A stretch of 64,000 bases of DNA from Dehalococcoidia bacterium (GCA_003104995.1 PQAO01000013.1:99165-163164); one strand, 5' to 3'; shown: positions 52,463 to 60,602, counted from the stretch's first letter. Notes: a model not told the origin generated them from the letters alone. Program-made: numbers and translations.

Positions 52463-53335
52463 GTGGATGGATTTACCGTTTCCGAGGTCCCCGGCCTCCG
52501 CTCTCCCGTCGTCATCATGGCCTTCACCGGCTGGAGCGATACCGGCACCGTGACCGTCGATACCGCCCAGCACCTCGTCGATGCCTACAACGGCGAACAG
52601 TTCCTCACCGTCGACCCCGAGGACTATTACGTCTTCACCGACTCCCGCCCCCACGTCCGCATCGACGAAGAAGGCGTCCGCCGCCTCGATTGGCCGAAGA
52701 ACGAGGCCTACTTCGCCCGCATGCCGGATGCCCCGAACGACCTGGTCATCGTCATGGGCGCCGAGCCCAACCTCCGCTGGCGCACCTTCTCCGAACGCCT
52801 CACCGATGCCATCTCAGCACTCAACCCGTCCCTCATCTGCACCCTTGTCGCGCGCCCCGCGGCCACCCCGCACACCCGCCCCATCCCCGTGACCGGCTCT
52901 TCGGCCGACCCCCGCCTTGCCGCGCGCTTCGGCCTGGGCCGTTCGCTCTACCAGGGCCCCACCGGCATCCTCGGCGTCCTTCACGACTCGCTCCGGCGCC
53001 GCGGGGCGAACCTCATCAGCCTCGCCGCCGGCGTCCCCCACTACCTCAACGTCGAGGAGAACCCGCCCGCCACCCTCGCCCTCCTGCACGCCCTCGAACC
53101 CGTCCTCGGCATCGCCCCGCCCATCGGCGACCTCGAAGACGAAGTCACGGCCTTCGCCAGCCGCGTCGAGGAAGCTTCCCGTGGCGACGACCAGATCGCC
53201 TCCTACGTCCGCACCCTCGAGGAGGGCTACGGCGAAGGCGACGGGGAAGTCCAGCCCGAAGCCGGGGGCGAGCTCCCCTCCGCCGACGACATCCTCCGCG
53301 ACGTCGAGGACTTCCTCCGCGGCGGCGACCGCTAG
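52463..53335 (+). CDS. PAC2 family protein (proteasome assembly chaperone-like)
   Basis: A 290-residue protein of the PAC2 family (VVIMAFTGWSDTGTVTVDTA, TDSRPHVRIDE, SLICTLVARPAATPHTRPIP, NLISLAAGVPHYLNVEENPP). In eukaryotes and archaea the fold serves proteasome assembly; bacterial versions are of unknown role. An acidic C-terminal tail (about 240-290) is helical. The GTG at 52463 is preferred over an ATG nine bases upstream. A SUI1-like gene follows 13 bases later. Confidence 0.87.
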   Translation: MDGFTVSEVPGLRSPVVIMAFTGWSDTGTVTVDTAQHLVDAYNGEQFLTVDPEDYYVFTDSRPHVRIDEEGVRRLDWPKNEAYFARMPDAPNDLVIVMGAEPNLRWRTFSERLTDAISALNPSLICTLVARPAATPHTRPIPVTGSSADPRLAARFGLGRSLYQGPTGILGVLHDSLRRRGANLISLAAGVPHYLNVEENPPATLALLHALEPVLGIAPPIGDLEDEVTAFASRVEEASRGDDQIASYVRTLEEGYGEGDGEVQPEAGGELPSADDILRDVEDFLRGGDR

Positions 53336-53348
53336 CCACGGCTCACCG

Positions 53349-53720
53349 ATGACCCGCCCGAACAACTCCTCCCGCCTCGTCTACTCCACCGACAGCGGCC
53401 GCGTGGCGTACACGGGCAACCGCAAGCCAGTGGAGAAGCCCGGCGCGAAGGCCGAGCCAACCGGGCCCGCCGTCCCCGACGACGGCGTCGTCCGCGTCCA
53501 CCGCCAGAAGGCCGGCCGCGGCGGCAAGACCGCCACCCTGGTCACCGGCCTCCCCGGCTCGGAAGCCGACCTCGACACGCTCCTGAAGGCGCTCAAGGCC
53601 CAGGTTGGCGCCGGCGGCACCCGCGAGGGCCGCAACCTGGTCATCCAGGGCGACCTGCGCGAACGCCTCGCCGCCCTCCTCGAAAGCCGCGGCTACCGGG
53701 TCAAGCTCGCAGGCGGGTAG
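53349..53720 (+). CDS. SUI1/YciH-like translation initiation factor
   Basis: A 123-residue protein with an unstructured N-terminus (about 1-50) and a SUI1 domain (VRVHRQKAGRGGKTATLVTG, LKALKAQVGAGGTREGRNLV, GDLRERLAALLESRGYRVK). Bacterial YciH-type proteins may check start-codon selection. Sitting next to PAC2 in one operon is notable. Its 3' end overlaps a convergent lipoprotein gene by 20 bases. Confidence 0.88.
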   Translation: MTRPNNSSRLVYSTDSGRVAYTGNRKPVEKPGAKAEPTGPAVPDDGVVRVHRQKAGRGGKTATLVTGLPGSEADLDTLLKALKAQVGAGGTREGRNLVIQGDLRERLAALLESRGYRVKLAGG

Positions 53721-54252
53721 TAGAGGCGATCACTCGCGGCGCGCACTCAATCGAGACAGCCCGGGAGCCGATCGGCCTGGTTGCTCCATCGCTGATGCCG
53801 AAAACAGTGACCTGGTACGACTGGCGAGGAAGACACTCACTCAAGCCGTCGGTTGCAGACCGAGGACGCGATTCAGGAGGCAGGGCGAGGGACCTGGCCC
53901 CCGGTCCGAGGCGGTAGCTGAACGTCTCTCCCGATGGGCTGAAACTGATAGTCACCAGGAACCCGTCCATACGGGACGAGGGGGACTCCCATGCAACGCA
54001 GAACGGGTCTCCGCCGATGGCTACTGGCATCGGCGGCTCGTGCGGAGGGCTCAGAGCCACGCATTCCGACTCCCCGGGTTCGACCACGACGGGCGTAGGC
54101 GCCGTCTCGGCCGTGGTTGAAGCGGCCGGAGCCGTGGGGCCCGACCCGGCTGCCGGGGTCGCAGTTGCGGGAGCGCCTCCCCCAGAGGTGCAGCTTGCCG
54201 CCAGCAGCAAGAGGGCCAGCGGTACACAGAACGCGGAACCGCGCAAGGTCAC
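53701..54252 (-). CDS. Hypothetical lipoprotein
   Basis: A 183-residue protein with a lipobox (LLLAASC, Cys near 21), a Thr/Pro/Ala linker (25-60) and a C-terminal part with four Cys (SECVALSP, DPFCVAW, SECLPRQS, SIECAPR). This suggests two disulfides and an Ig-like beta fold (FLVTISFSPSGETFSY). It is the last gene of the regulator/protease operon and overlaps the gene before it by four bases. Function unknown. Confidence 0.7.
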   Translation of the reverse strand: MTLRGSAFCVPLALLLLAASCTSGGGAPATATPAAGSGPTAPAASTTAETAPTPVVVEPGESECVALSPPHEPPMPVAIGGDPFCVAWESPSSRMDGFLVTISFSPSGETFSYRLGPGARSLALPPESRPRSATDGLSECLPRQSYQVTVFGISDGATRPIGSRAVSIECAPRVIASTTRLRA

Positions 54253-54611
54253 TCAGGGCGTCCAGCTGGATGCTGAGGAAGGGTCCTATAGCCCGCAGCC
54301 GATTCCATCGCTTCGAGAACCACCTTCGGGTTCCGTACTCCGTCCTCAGAGATGTAGACAGCGGTCGAAACCTCCCAACACACATGCGCTGGTGAACATG
54401 CCATTTCGAATGGCAGCCTGAGGTAGGGCTGGGCCCCTCCCAGCATGGTCGATTCCGCCCGTCCGAGCACGAATACATTGATTTGGAATTCCGGCCTCCC
54501 TTCCACCGGCTCAATTAGTACCGGCGCATCGGCGGGTGAGTCCTCGTCGAGGGAAGGGTAGGCCGCTTTGGGGCAGCCCTGTGCCACTGCGGGCTGTGTG
54601 ATCGGGTTCAT
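54249..54611 (-). CDS. Hypothetical protein in protease operon
   Basis: A 120-residue protein not recognised. It lacks a clear signal peptide. GGAGG lies seven bases before the ATG at 54611, which decides the start over an ATG at 54788 that would run through the previous gene. It contains three Cys and strand-rich segments (EFQINVFVLGRAES; YLRLPFEMACSPAHVCWEVS). Coupled to the following lipoprotein gene by a four-base overlap. Confidence 0.6.
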   Translation of the reverse strand: MNPITQPAVAQGCPKAAYPSLDEDSPADAPVLIEPVEGRPEFQINVFVLGRAESTMLGGAQPYLRLPFEMACSPAHVCWEVSTAVYISEDGVRNPKVVLEAMESAAGYRTLPQHPAGRPE

Positions 54612-54651
54612 CAGGAGCCTCCGCACGTCGACTCCGTAAGTATTTTCGTCG

Positions 54652-55335
54652 TCAGTTGGCTGCACCGGGGGCGGGCGCCTGTCGTCCTCCCAGCTTGCGA
54701 AACTCTGACACGACCTGGTCTCGCAGCTCCGACGCCGCAATGGGCTCTTGGCCTCCCGTCCCGATGGCCGTCCCATCCTTAACGACATAACCCTGGAGGA
54801 GTTCCAAGTTCCCCTTGCCGAGGCGCCAGCCTGCCGGCGGCTGCATCACGAACAGCAACACCTGGTCCCCAGGCGCCAAAGCTGGCACGAAGCCCTCGTC
54901 CACTGCCATGCGCGCTCCGTCACGATCGCCACCGAGCACCGCGACGTGGAGTTCGCCACCGATATCGCCGAAGAGCGTGCTGGTCACGCGGACGGTGACT
55001 TCACGGAAGATGACCACTGGTTCGGGCAGAGCGGCGCCCGGTGACCAGCCCGCGGGCGCGTCGCCCGTGGGCGTGGACCAGCGAGGCTCAGAAACATCGA
55101 CCACGAACCCCTCCACGCCCGCATCCGCCCACTGCACGAGGTCGACCGGAGGAAGCGGCCACCAGAACGCGCTGAGAAGGATGGTGTCGCCCACAGCGAC
55201 GCCGTCGCCCGGGGCACTGCCACTGCTTGCGGGACTTTGCGGGCCTGTGTCGCAACTGACAAACGTGAGGGCAAGACTCAGTCCAACGAAAGACATAACC
55301 GCGTGGCGGATGCGGAAGCCAATTTTAGTCTCCAT
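54652..55335 (-). CDS. Hypothetical lipoprotein
   Basis: A 227-residue protein with signal peptide and lipobox (LALTFVSC). The mature part is beta-rich, with VIFREVTVRVTSTLFGDIGG, ELHVAVLGGDRDG, ALAPGDQVLLFVMQPP. This pattern resembles exported carbohydrate- or metal-binding strand proteins of unknown family seen near proteases, but no name is given. The ATG at 55335 follows GGAG. It lies 56 bases after the protease gene. Confidence 0.65.
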   Translation of the reverse strand: METKIGFRIRHAVMSFVGLSLALTFVSCDTGPQSPASSGSAPGDGVAVGDTILLSAFWWPLPPVDLVQWADAGVEGFVVDVSEPRWSTPTGDAPAGWSPGAALPEPVVIFREVTVRVTSTLFGDIGGELHVAVLGGDRDGARMAVDEGFVPALAPGDQVLLFVMQPPAGWRLGKGNLELLQGYVVKDGTAIGTGGQEPIAASELRDQVVSEFRKLGGRQAPAPGAAN

Positions 55336-55391
55336 CAAGGTGTTTCTCCATAATTCCCGGATAACAACGCGGTCCTCATGACGGTGTTGGC

Positions 55392-56039
55392 CTAGTAGTA
55401 AAGGGCCTGCATTCCCTGTATATCGTCGTTGGTGAGGTTCCACTTTGCCACTGGCTGAGAGCACATCACTGCTCCGGGTTGAGTTGCACATGGGTGGTTA
55501 AGGAACATCCAGTGCCCCATTTCGTGTAGGATGACTGTCATGACGTCAGCCGATTTCGTGGATACGTTGAAGTATCCAGTGGTATTCCATGTCCATGTGG
55601 AGTTCAGCAGGGATTGTGCACCATTTATGTTGTAGATATCTCCCGGGGCAGTATAAGTCCAGGTCGCTCCTGGATAAGGGATACCAAGAACGTCCAGGTT
55701 GGCCAATCCAACCGTTGCCTGGTATGGGCCGTAAGGGGATGAGTCATAGGTGAGAGAGAAGGTGTCCGGAACCGCATTCCACTTCGCGCCAGCCGAACTT
55801 ACTGCGGTCTGCTTGGATCCGGTCCAGCCGGTATTATCATGCCAAGAAGCTGAATGGCTATTCCATCGGGCACCGCAGACCCACGACTGACCGACCCACC
55901 CGCAAAGTTCGTACGCGGAGGCCGATTGGGGAGAGAACGATGCTGGAAGGATGGCTGCTGCGACCGCGATGGCAAGCGTTATTGTCAGTTTGGTCGTCAG
56001 CCACCGTGAACCACCACGTGGTCGATGATGATCGGGCAA
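55392..56039 (-). CDS. Secreted metzincin-like zinc metalloprotease
   Basis: A secreted protease of about 200 residues. A strong signal peptide (TTKLTITLAIAVAAAILPAS) is followed by an Asn/Ser/Trp-rich domain. The zinc site HEMGHWMFLNH fits HExxHxxxxxH, with Phe where metzincins usually have Gly; AVMCSQP downstream may be the Met-turn. A matrixin-like fold is inferred. The start is uncertain: TTG at 56039 is listed, but a GTG at 56090 or a CTG at 56000 coupled to a small leader frame are options. Codon use is less GC-rich than in neighbours. Confidence 0.75.
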   Translation of the reverse strand: MPDHHRPRGGSRWLTTKLTITLAIAVAAAILPASFSPQSASAYELCGWVGQSWVCGARWNSHSASWHDNTGWTGSKQTAVSSAGAKWNAVPDTFSLTYDSSPYGPYQATVGLANLDVLGIPYPGATWTYTAPGDIYNINGAQSLLNSTWTWNTTGYFNVSTKSADVMTVILHEMGHWMFLNHPCATQPGAVMCSQPVAKWNLTNDDIQGMQALYY

Positions 56040-56065
56040 TTCCCCTTCGGCGCTAAGACGCTCAT
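55997..56065 (-). CDS. Possible 22-codon leader peptide overlapping protease start
   Basis: An ATG at 56065 has an excellent SD (CGGAGG, seven bases upstream) but opens a different frame from the protease. It reads 22 codons and stops at a TGA (55997-55999) that overlaps a CTG in the protease frame exactly where the signal peptide begins. It may couple translation to the protease, or mark a frameshift in an older start. Confidence 0.4.
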   Translation of the reverse strand: MSVLAPKGNCPIIIDHVVVHGG

Positions 56066-56089
56066 TCGTACCACCTCCGGAAGTGCACA

Positions 56090-56437
56090 CTACCCTCCGA
56101 GAGATCCTCGCTGTTGATCGCTGCGTGAGTCTTTCCGCGCGTTTTCGATCATCTCGGCGGCGGCTTGCGTGCAGCAGGCGAAGTGCCTCCTCGTCCACGC
56201 CTGCAGCTTCGCCCGGTCGCCGGCCATCCGGGTCGGGTCGAACACCTTGTGAACGAGGTCGCTAACGTGGCGCCGGGCCGTGGCCTCCGTCACGCAGAAC
56301 AGCTCCGCAAGTTCCGCGTTCGCGTAGCCCAGTTCGATCAACGCGAGATAGCGCATCTCCAGCTCGGTGAGGTAGCGGACGTGCCGCTCCTCCACAAGGC
56401 GTAACAGGGCCCCTGGTTCGAGGTGATGTTCGAGCAC
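56090..56437 (-). CDS. LuxR-type HTH regulator of protease operon
   Basis: A 115-residue protein with a LuxR-like helix-turn-helix (VRYLTELEMRYLALIELGYA, NAELAELFCVTEATARRHVS, DLVHKVF) and no receiver domain. The C-terminal end has a CC pair. The GTG at 56437 is chosen because AGGAGG lies five bases upstream; the frame stays open to 56566. It is the first gene of the minus-strand operon and stops just before the protease start region, so it is its probable activator. Confidence 0.75.
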   Translation of the reverse strand: MLEHHLEPGALLRLVEERHVRYLTELEMRYLALIELGYANAELAELFCVTEATARRHVSDLVHKVFDPTRMAGDRAKLQAWTRRHFACCTQAAAEMIENARKDSRSDQQRGSLGG

Positions 56438-56627
56438 CGCTCCCTCCTGCTCCCCCGCTCGAGGGTGAGTTCTGCGATGAGTATGCACCGCATGGCGCGG
56501 CCGCATCAATCTGCCTTTACCGCTGGTCGCTGTCTCCATGGCGCTATCCGGCCTCCCGCCTGACAACCCTCCCCGATTCCGCTACCCTCACCCTATCTGG
56601 CGTGCCCCGCGCGCCCCGGAGGATTCC

Positions 56628-58814
56628 ATGGCCCTGCGCTACCGCTACTCCATGTGGGATGGCACCCAGGAAGTCCCGGCCCTCCAGGCCGAAGACATCC
56701 TCGATAACCTCACCGATGACCTCATGAACTTCGGCGACCTCCAGCACGCCCTCCGCAACCTCCTCCAGCGCGGCATGCGCAACCCCATGGGCGACCGCAT
56801 GCAGGGCCTCCGCGACCTCCTCCAGCAGCTTCGCCAGCAGCGCCGCCAACAGCTCGACCGCTTCGACCTCTCCTCCATCTTCGATGACCTCAAGCGCCAG
56901 CTCGAAGAAATCCTCGACATGGAGCAGAACACCCTCGACCGCCGCCTCGAAGAAGCGGGCGGTCAGCCCCAGGGCGAGCAGTCCCCGCAGGGCCAACAAT
57001 CTCCCCAGGGTTCGGCCCAGCAGCAGCCCGGACAGCAATCGCCCCAGGGCCAGCAGGGCCAGCAACAGCCAGGGCAGCAGGGCGACCAGTCCGAGGGTTC
57101 CGAAGGTGGCCAGCAGGGCGGCCAGCAGCAAGGCGCGTCACAGCAGCCCGGCGAGTTCGCCGACATGCTCCGCAACATCGCCAACAAGAAGAAGCAGTTC
57201 CTCAGCGAACTCCCCGAAGACGTCCCCGGCCAGGTGAAGGAACTCCAGAACTACGAGTTCATGGACCCCGAGGCCCAGGCCCGCTTCAACGAACTCCTCG
57301 AATCCTTGAAGAAGGCCATGATGGATACCTTCTTTAAGGACATGTACAACCAGATCGCCAACATGTCGCCCGAAGACATGCAGCGCATGAAGGACATGGT
57401 CCGCGACCTCAACCAGATGCTGCAGGACAAGATGGCCGGCAAAGAGCCGAACTTCGACCAGTTCATGCAGCAGTACGGCGACCTCTTCGGCGATAACCCC
57501 CCGCAGTCCCTCGATGAGCTCATCCAGCAGATGCAACACCAGATGGGCCAGATGCAGTCGCTCCTCGATTCCCTCCCCGGCGAGATGCGCCAGCAGCTCC
57601 AGGACCTCCTCGGCGACAAGCTCGGCGACTCCGAGCTCCAGCAGGCGCTCAACGAGCTCGGCCAGAACCTCGAATACCTCTACCCCATGCGCGACCTCCG
57701 CAACCAGTACCCCTTCCGCGGCGATGAGGAGATCGACCTCCAGTCCGCCATGAACCTCATGGACCAGATGCAGTCCATCGATGAGCTCGAACGCCAGCTC
57801 GAACGCACCCAGTACGGCGGCGAGATCGACGACATCGACGCCGAAAAGCTCGAAGACCTCCTCGGCCCCGAGGCCCGCGAGACCCTCGACCAGCTCAAGC
57901 AGTTCCTTGAAATCCTCGAAGAGGCCGGCTACATCCGGAAGAAGGGCAACCAGTGGGAGCTCACCCCCCGCGGTACCCGCAAGATCGGCCAGCGCGCCCT
58001 CATCGAGATCTATAACCAGCTCAAGGCCGATTCCTTCGGCAAGCACGAAATCCGCGATACCGGCTCCGGCGGCGAACGCACCGATACCACCAAAAAGTAC
58101 GAGTTCGGCGACCCGTTCCTCCTCGACATTCAGAAGACGATCATGAACTCCATGTACCGCGAGGGCCCCGGCACGCCCATCCACCTCAAGCCCGACGACT
58201 TCGAGGTCGAACGCACCGAGCTCCTCACCCAGACGTCCACGGTCATCATGCTCGACCTCAGCTGGTCGATGGCCCTCCGCGGCAGCTTCCAGGCCGCCAA
58301 GAAGGTCGCCCTCGCCCTCAACAACCTCATCTCATCGCAGTACCAGCGCGATAGCCTCTACATCATCGGGTTCAGTGCCTATGCCCGTGAGCTCAAGGCC
58401 GAAGAACTCCCCTACGTCCGCTGGGACGAATCGGTCCTCGGCACGAACATGCACCACGCCCTGATGATCGCCCAGAAGCTCCTGGCCAAGCACACCCAGG
58501 GCACTCGCCAGATCATCATGATCTCCGACGGCGAACCCACCGCCCACCTGGAGAAGGGCCGAAGTTACTTCGCCTATCCGCCCAGCCCCATCACCATCCG
58601 CGAGACGCTCAAGGAAGTGAAGCGCTGCACCCAGAAGGGCATCACCATCAACACCTTCATGCTCGACCGGAACTACTACCTCAAGGAGTTCGTCAACCAG
58701 GTCGCGCGCATCAACAAGGGCCGCGTCTTCTACACCACCCCCGACAAGCTCGGTGAGTACATCCTGGTCGACTACGTCGCCAGCAAGAAGAAGAAGCTGA
58801 GCGGTGTCGGCTAA
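56628..58814 (+). CDS. VWA-domain protein with Gln/Gly-rich linker
   Basis: A 728-residue protein. Order: conserved N-terminal helices (1-110), a Gln/Gly/Ser/Pro-rich linker (about 111-180), a long acidic, Met/Gln-rich helical region with coiled-coil character (185-420), a small winged domain (QFLEILEEAGYIRKKGNQWE), and a C-terminal von Willebrand A domain with MIDAS DLSWSM (Asp543, Ser545, Ser547) and IMISDGEPTAH. Such proteins usually work with a MoxR-type AAA+ ATPase, which is not adjacent here. CCGGAGG precedes the ATG. Confidence 0.88.
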   Translation: MALRYRYSMWDGTQEVPALQAEDILDNLTDDLMNFGDLQHALRNLLQRGMRNPMGDRMQGLRDLLQQLRQQRRQQLDRFDLSSIFDDLKRQLEEILDMEQNTLDRRLEEAGGQPQGEQSPQGQQSPQGSAQQQPGQQSPQGQQGQQQPGQQGDQSEGSEGGQQGGQQQGASQQPGEFADMLRNIANKKKQFLSELPEDVPGQVKELQNYEFMDPEAQARFNELLESLKKAMMDTFFKDMYNQIANMSPEDMQRMKDMVRDLNQMLQDKMAGKEPNFDQFMQQYGDLFGDNPPQSLDELIQQMQHQMGQMQSLLDSLPGEMRQQLQDLLGDKLGDSELQQALNELGQNLEYLYPMRDLRNQYPFRGDEEIDLQSAMNLMDQMQSIDELERQLERTQYGGEIDDIDAEKLEDLLGPEARETLDQLKQFLEILEEAGYIRKKGNQWELTPRGTRKIGQRALIEIYNQLKADSFGKHEIRDTGSGGERTDTTKKYEFGDPFLLDIQKTIMNSMYREGPGTPIHLKPDDFEVERTELLTQTSTVIMLDLSWSMALRGSFQAAKKVALALNNLISSQYQRDSLYIIGFSAYARELKAEELPYVRWDESVLGTNMHHALMIAQKLLAKHTQGTRQIIMISDGEPTAHLEKGRSYFAYPPSPITIRETLKEVKRCTQKGITINTFMLDRNYYLKEFVNQVARINKGRVFYTTPDKLGEYILVDYVASKKKKLSGVG

Positions 58815-59055
58815 CACAGGCTGGCGGGAGACCTGGGCCGCTCCGCTCGTCTTCGCCATCTCCATCGTTGTCATGCTGTCTTCACTGGCGAACGCCGCGC
58901 TGATGGCGGCCGGGTTCTCGCTTGTGCTCTTCGCGACGGTGGTTTGGGCGCTGCGGACCCGGCAACTGCCCGCCAGGGTGCGCCCTGTCATGGTGCTCGA
59001 AGCAGTCGTCCTCGCCGCCATCGCAGCCGCTGCCATATGGCTCGTACTGCGCTGA
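58804..59055 (+). CDS. Small membrane protein
   Basis: An 83-residue protein with three hydrophobic segments (PLVFAISIVVMLSSLANAAL; MAAGFSLVLFATVVWAL; EAVVLAAIAAAAIWLVL). The GTG at 58804 overlaps the end of the VWA gene by 11 bases, so translation is probably coupled. Function unknown. Confidence 0.65.
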   Translation: MSANTGWRETWAAPLVFAISIVVMLSSLANAALMAAGFSLVLFATVVWALRTRQLPARVRPVMVLEAVVLAAIAAAAIWLVLR

Positions 59056-59092
59056 TGGCCCCACGCAGTGAATCCCCGCCACGCCAGAGTGG

Positions 59093-59098
59093 TAAACT
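59093..59098 (+). promoter_or_regulatory. -10-like element for toxin-antitoxin-like pair
   Basis: TAAACT ends six bases before the ATG at 59105; no SD. Confidence 0.45.
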
Positions 59099-59104
59099 CC
59101 CCCC

Positions 59105-59332
59105 ATGAAGACGCAGGCAGAGCTACGCGCTGAGTACGACCGCCTGTTCGAGGCTGAGGACTACGAGGCCGCCGGCAAAGTGCTCGACCTCATCGAGCCC
59201 ATCAGCGACGAGGAGTGGCTCAAGATCGTGCATTTGGCCCCGGAGACCGACGAAACTGTGCCGGAGTTCGTTCGTGAGAGCTCCCGCGTGCTCGAAGCGA
59301 TCCTGGCGAAGCGGGGCCGTCGAGCCGGATGA
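59105..59332 (+). CDS. Probable antitoxin of RelE-type pair
   Basis: A 75-residue acidic helical protein (LRAEYDRLFEAEDYEAAGKV, EWLKIVHLAPETDETVPEF). No DNA-binding motif is clear. Its stop overlaps the start of a RelE-like gene (ATGA), the usual layout of toxin-antitoxin pairs. Classed by context. Confidence 0.65.
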   Translation: MKTQAELRAEYDRLFEAEDYEAAGKVLDLIEPISDEEWLKIVHLAPETDETVPEFVRESSRVLEAILAKRGRRAG

Positions 59333-59580
59333 GGCGTGAACTTCTCTGGTATCACGCCGGAGTTGAGCAAATCGTCCAGGTCTCCGCCCGGAACGCAAGG
59401 CAGGCGACGCGAATAATGCTGACCCTTCGAGACTTCGGAAACACCGGGAAGGGTGACCTTAAGAAACTCAGCGGCTCGAACGACTGGCGGCTGCGTTCTG
59501 GAGATTGGAGGATCTTCCTGAAAATTGACGGTGACGTGGCCTGGGTCTTCGCGATTAGCGACCGCCAGGACGCCTACTAA
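59329..59580 (+). CDS. RelE-like toxin
   Basis: An 83-residue protein. The second half (KGDLKKLSGSNDWRLRSGDW, RIFLKIDGDVAWVFAISDRQ) has the RelE/ParE arrangement: K-L-x-G, then R-x-R-x-G-D-x-R, then the final strand with Arg. The overlap with the upstream small acidic gene supports a module. Cleaves mRNA at the ribosome if active. Confidence 0.75.
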   Translation: MRRELLWYHAGVEQIVQVSARNARQATRIMLTLRDFGNTGKGDLKKLSGSNDWRLRSGDWRIFLKIDGDVAWVFAISDRQDAY

Positions 59581-59805
59581 CGGTCGTCCCCGGCCCACCG
59601 AAGCCTGGACCCGGCGGAGCCGCGAGGAGCGACACCACGGCTACTGGTTCATCCGCCTCTCTCTCGTTCTCATCATCCTCACCCTGCCGCTTGTGGCTCG
59701 CGACCCTGTCGTCGTTGCCCCGTTCTTCGTGGCTGCTGCCGCGTTTTCCCCCTACGTCCGGCCCGCGTGTCCCTACACCAGTTCAAAAATTGGAAGATGT
59801 GGTGC
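59581..59805. other. Gap with a hydrophobic open frame, no supported gene
   Basis: This 225-base gap between the RelE-like gene and the SDR stop contains a plus-strand open frame whose middle reads like a two-TM hairpin (FIRLSLVLIILTLPLVARDP). No start codon or SD supports it, and the frame then runs antisense into the SDR gene. It may be a decayed membrane-protein gene. Confidence 0.25.
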
Positions 59806-60588
59806 TCACAGCAGCCCCTTCTCCCGGCAGAGGTCCTCATCGAACAGGATGTGCCCCGTGAACGCCGCCGGCTGCTCGCAGATCCAGCGCATCCCCTTGG
59901 CCATCGCCGCCGCTTCCTCGAACTCCAGGTCCGGGTTCTGGGGGTCGTTCTGCGCGAATACGTTGCCCGGCGTTTTGATCCGTCCCTGCGGCGAAAGCAC
60001 GTTCACGGCGATCATGTCGTCCTGCAACTCCATCGCCAGCCCCTGCGAGAACCGCTCCAGCCCCGCCTTGATCATCCCGTAGAACGCCCCGCCCCGGCGC
60101 GCCTCCGGGTATGGCCCCGGCCCCGGGAACACCCCCGCCCGCGACGACACGTTGATGATGTGCCCGCCCCCCGCCTTCCGCAGGTGCGGCACCGCCTCCC
60201 GCATCAGCAGGATCGGCCCGCGCAGGTCGACCTGCCAGATGAGGTCGATGTGCCGCGGCTGGATGCTCTCCAGCGTACCCGGCACCAGGATCGCCGCGTT
60301 GTTCACCACGATGTCGAGCCGCCCGAACGTCTCCACCGTCTTCGCCACCCCTGCCGCGATCGACTCCGGCTCGCGCATGTCCATCACGATGCCCTCGGCC
60401 GTCCCGCCAGCATCGCGAATGGCCTGTGCCACCGAATAGATCGTCCCCGGCAGCCGCTTGTCCTTCACCTCGGTCGTCCGCGCGCAGACCGCCACCGCCA
60501 CGCCTGCCCGCCCCAGTTCGAGGGCCACATCCGCGCCAATCCCCCGGGAAGCCCCGGTTATCAGTGCCACTTTTCCATTGAGTTCCAT
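59806..60588 (-). CDS. SDR family NAD(P)-dependent oxidoreductase
   Basis: A 260-residue short-chain dehydrogenase. TGASRGIG gives the cofactor site, NNAAI the structural motif, and the catalytic residues are Ser in NVSSRAG and Tyr/Lys in FYGMIKAGLERF. A somewhat longer loop before the Tyr is notable. The substrate is unknown. TAGAAT ends eight bases before the ATG at 60588. Divergent from a small GntR regulator. Confidence 0.9.
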   Translation of the reverse strand: MELNGKVALITGASRGIGADVALELGRAGVAVAVCARTTEVKDKRLPGTIYSVAQAIRDAGGTAEGIVMDMREPESIAAGVAKTVETFGRLDIVVNNAAILVPGTLESIQPRHIDLIWQVDLRGPILLMREAVPHLRKAGGGHIINVSSRAGVFPGPGPYPEARRGGAFYGMIKAGLERFSQGLAMELQDDMIAVNVLSPQGRIKTPGNVFAQNDPQNPDLEFEEAAAMAKGMRWICEQPAAFTGHILFDEDLCREKGLL

Positions 60589-60596
60589 GCGCCCGG

Positions 60597-60602
60597 ATTC
60601 TA
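60597..60602 (-). promoter_or_regulatory. -10-like element for SDR gene
   Basis: TAGAAT on the minus strand ends eight bases before the ATG at 60588; no SD. Confidence 0.45.

Noticed and set aside
56980..57150. Repeated CAG/CCC-rich units that look like a short repeat array or CRISPR
   Set aside because: They are in frame and encode the Gln/Gly/Pro linker of the VWA protein; there are no uniform repeats with unique spacers.
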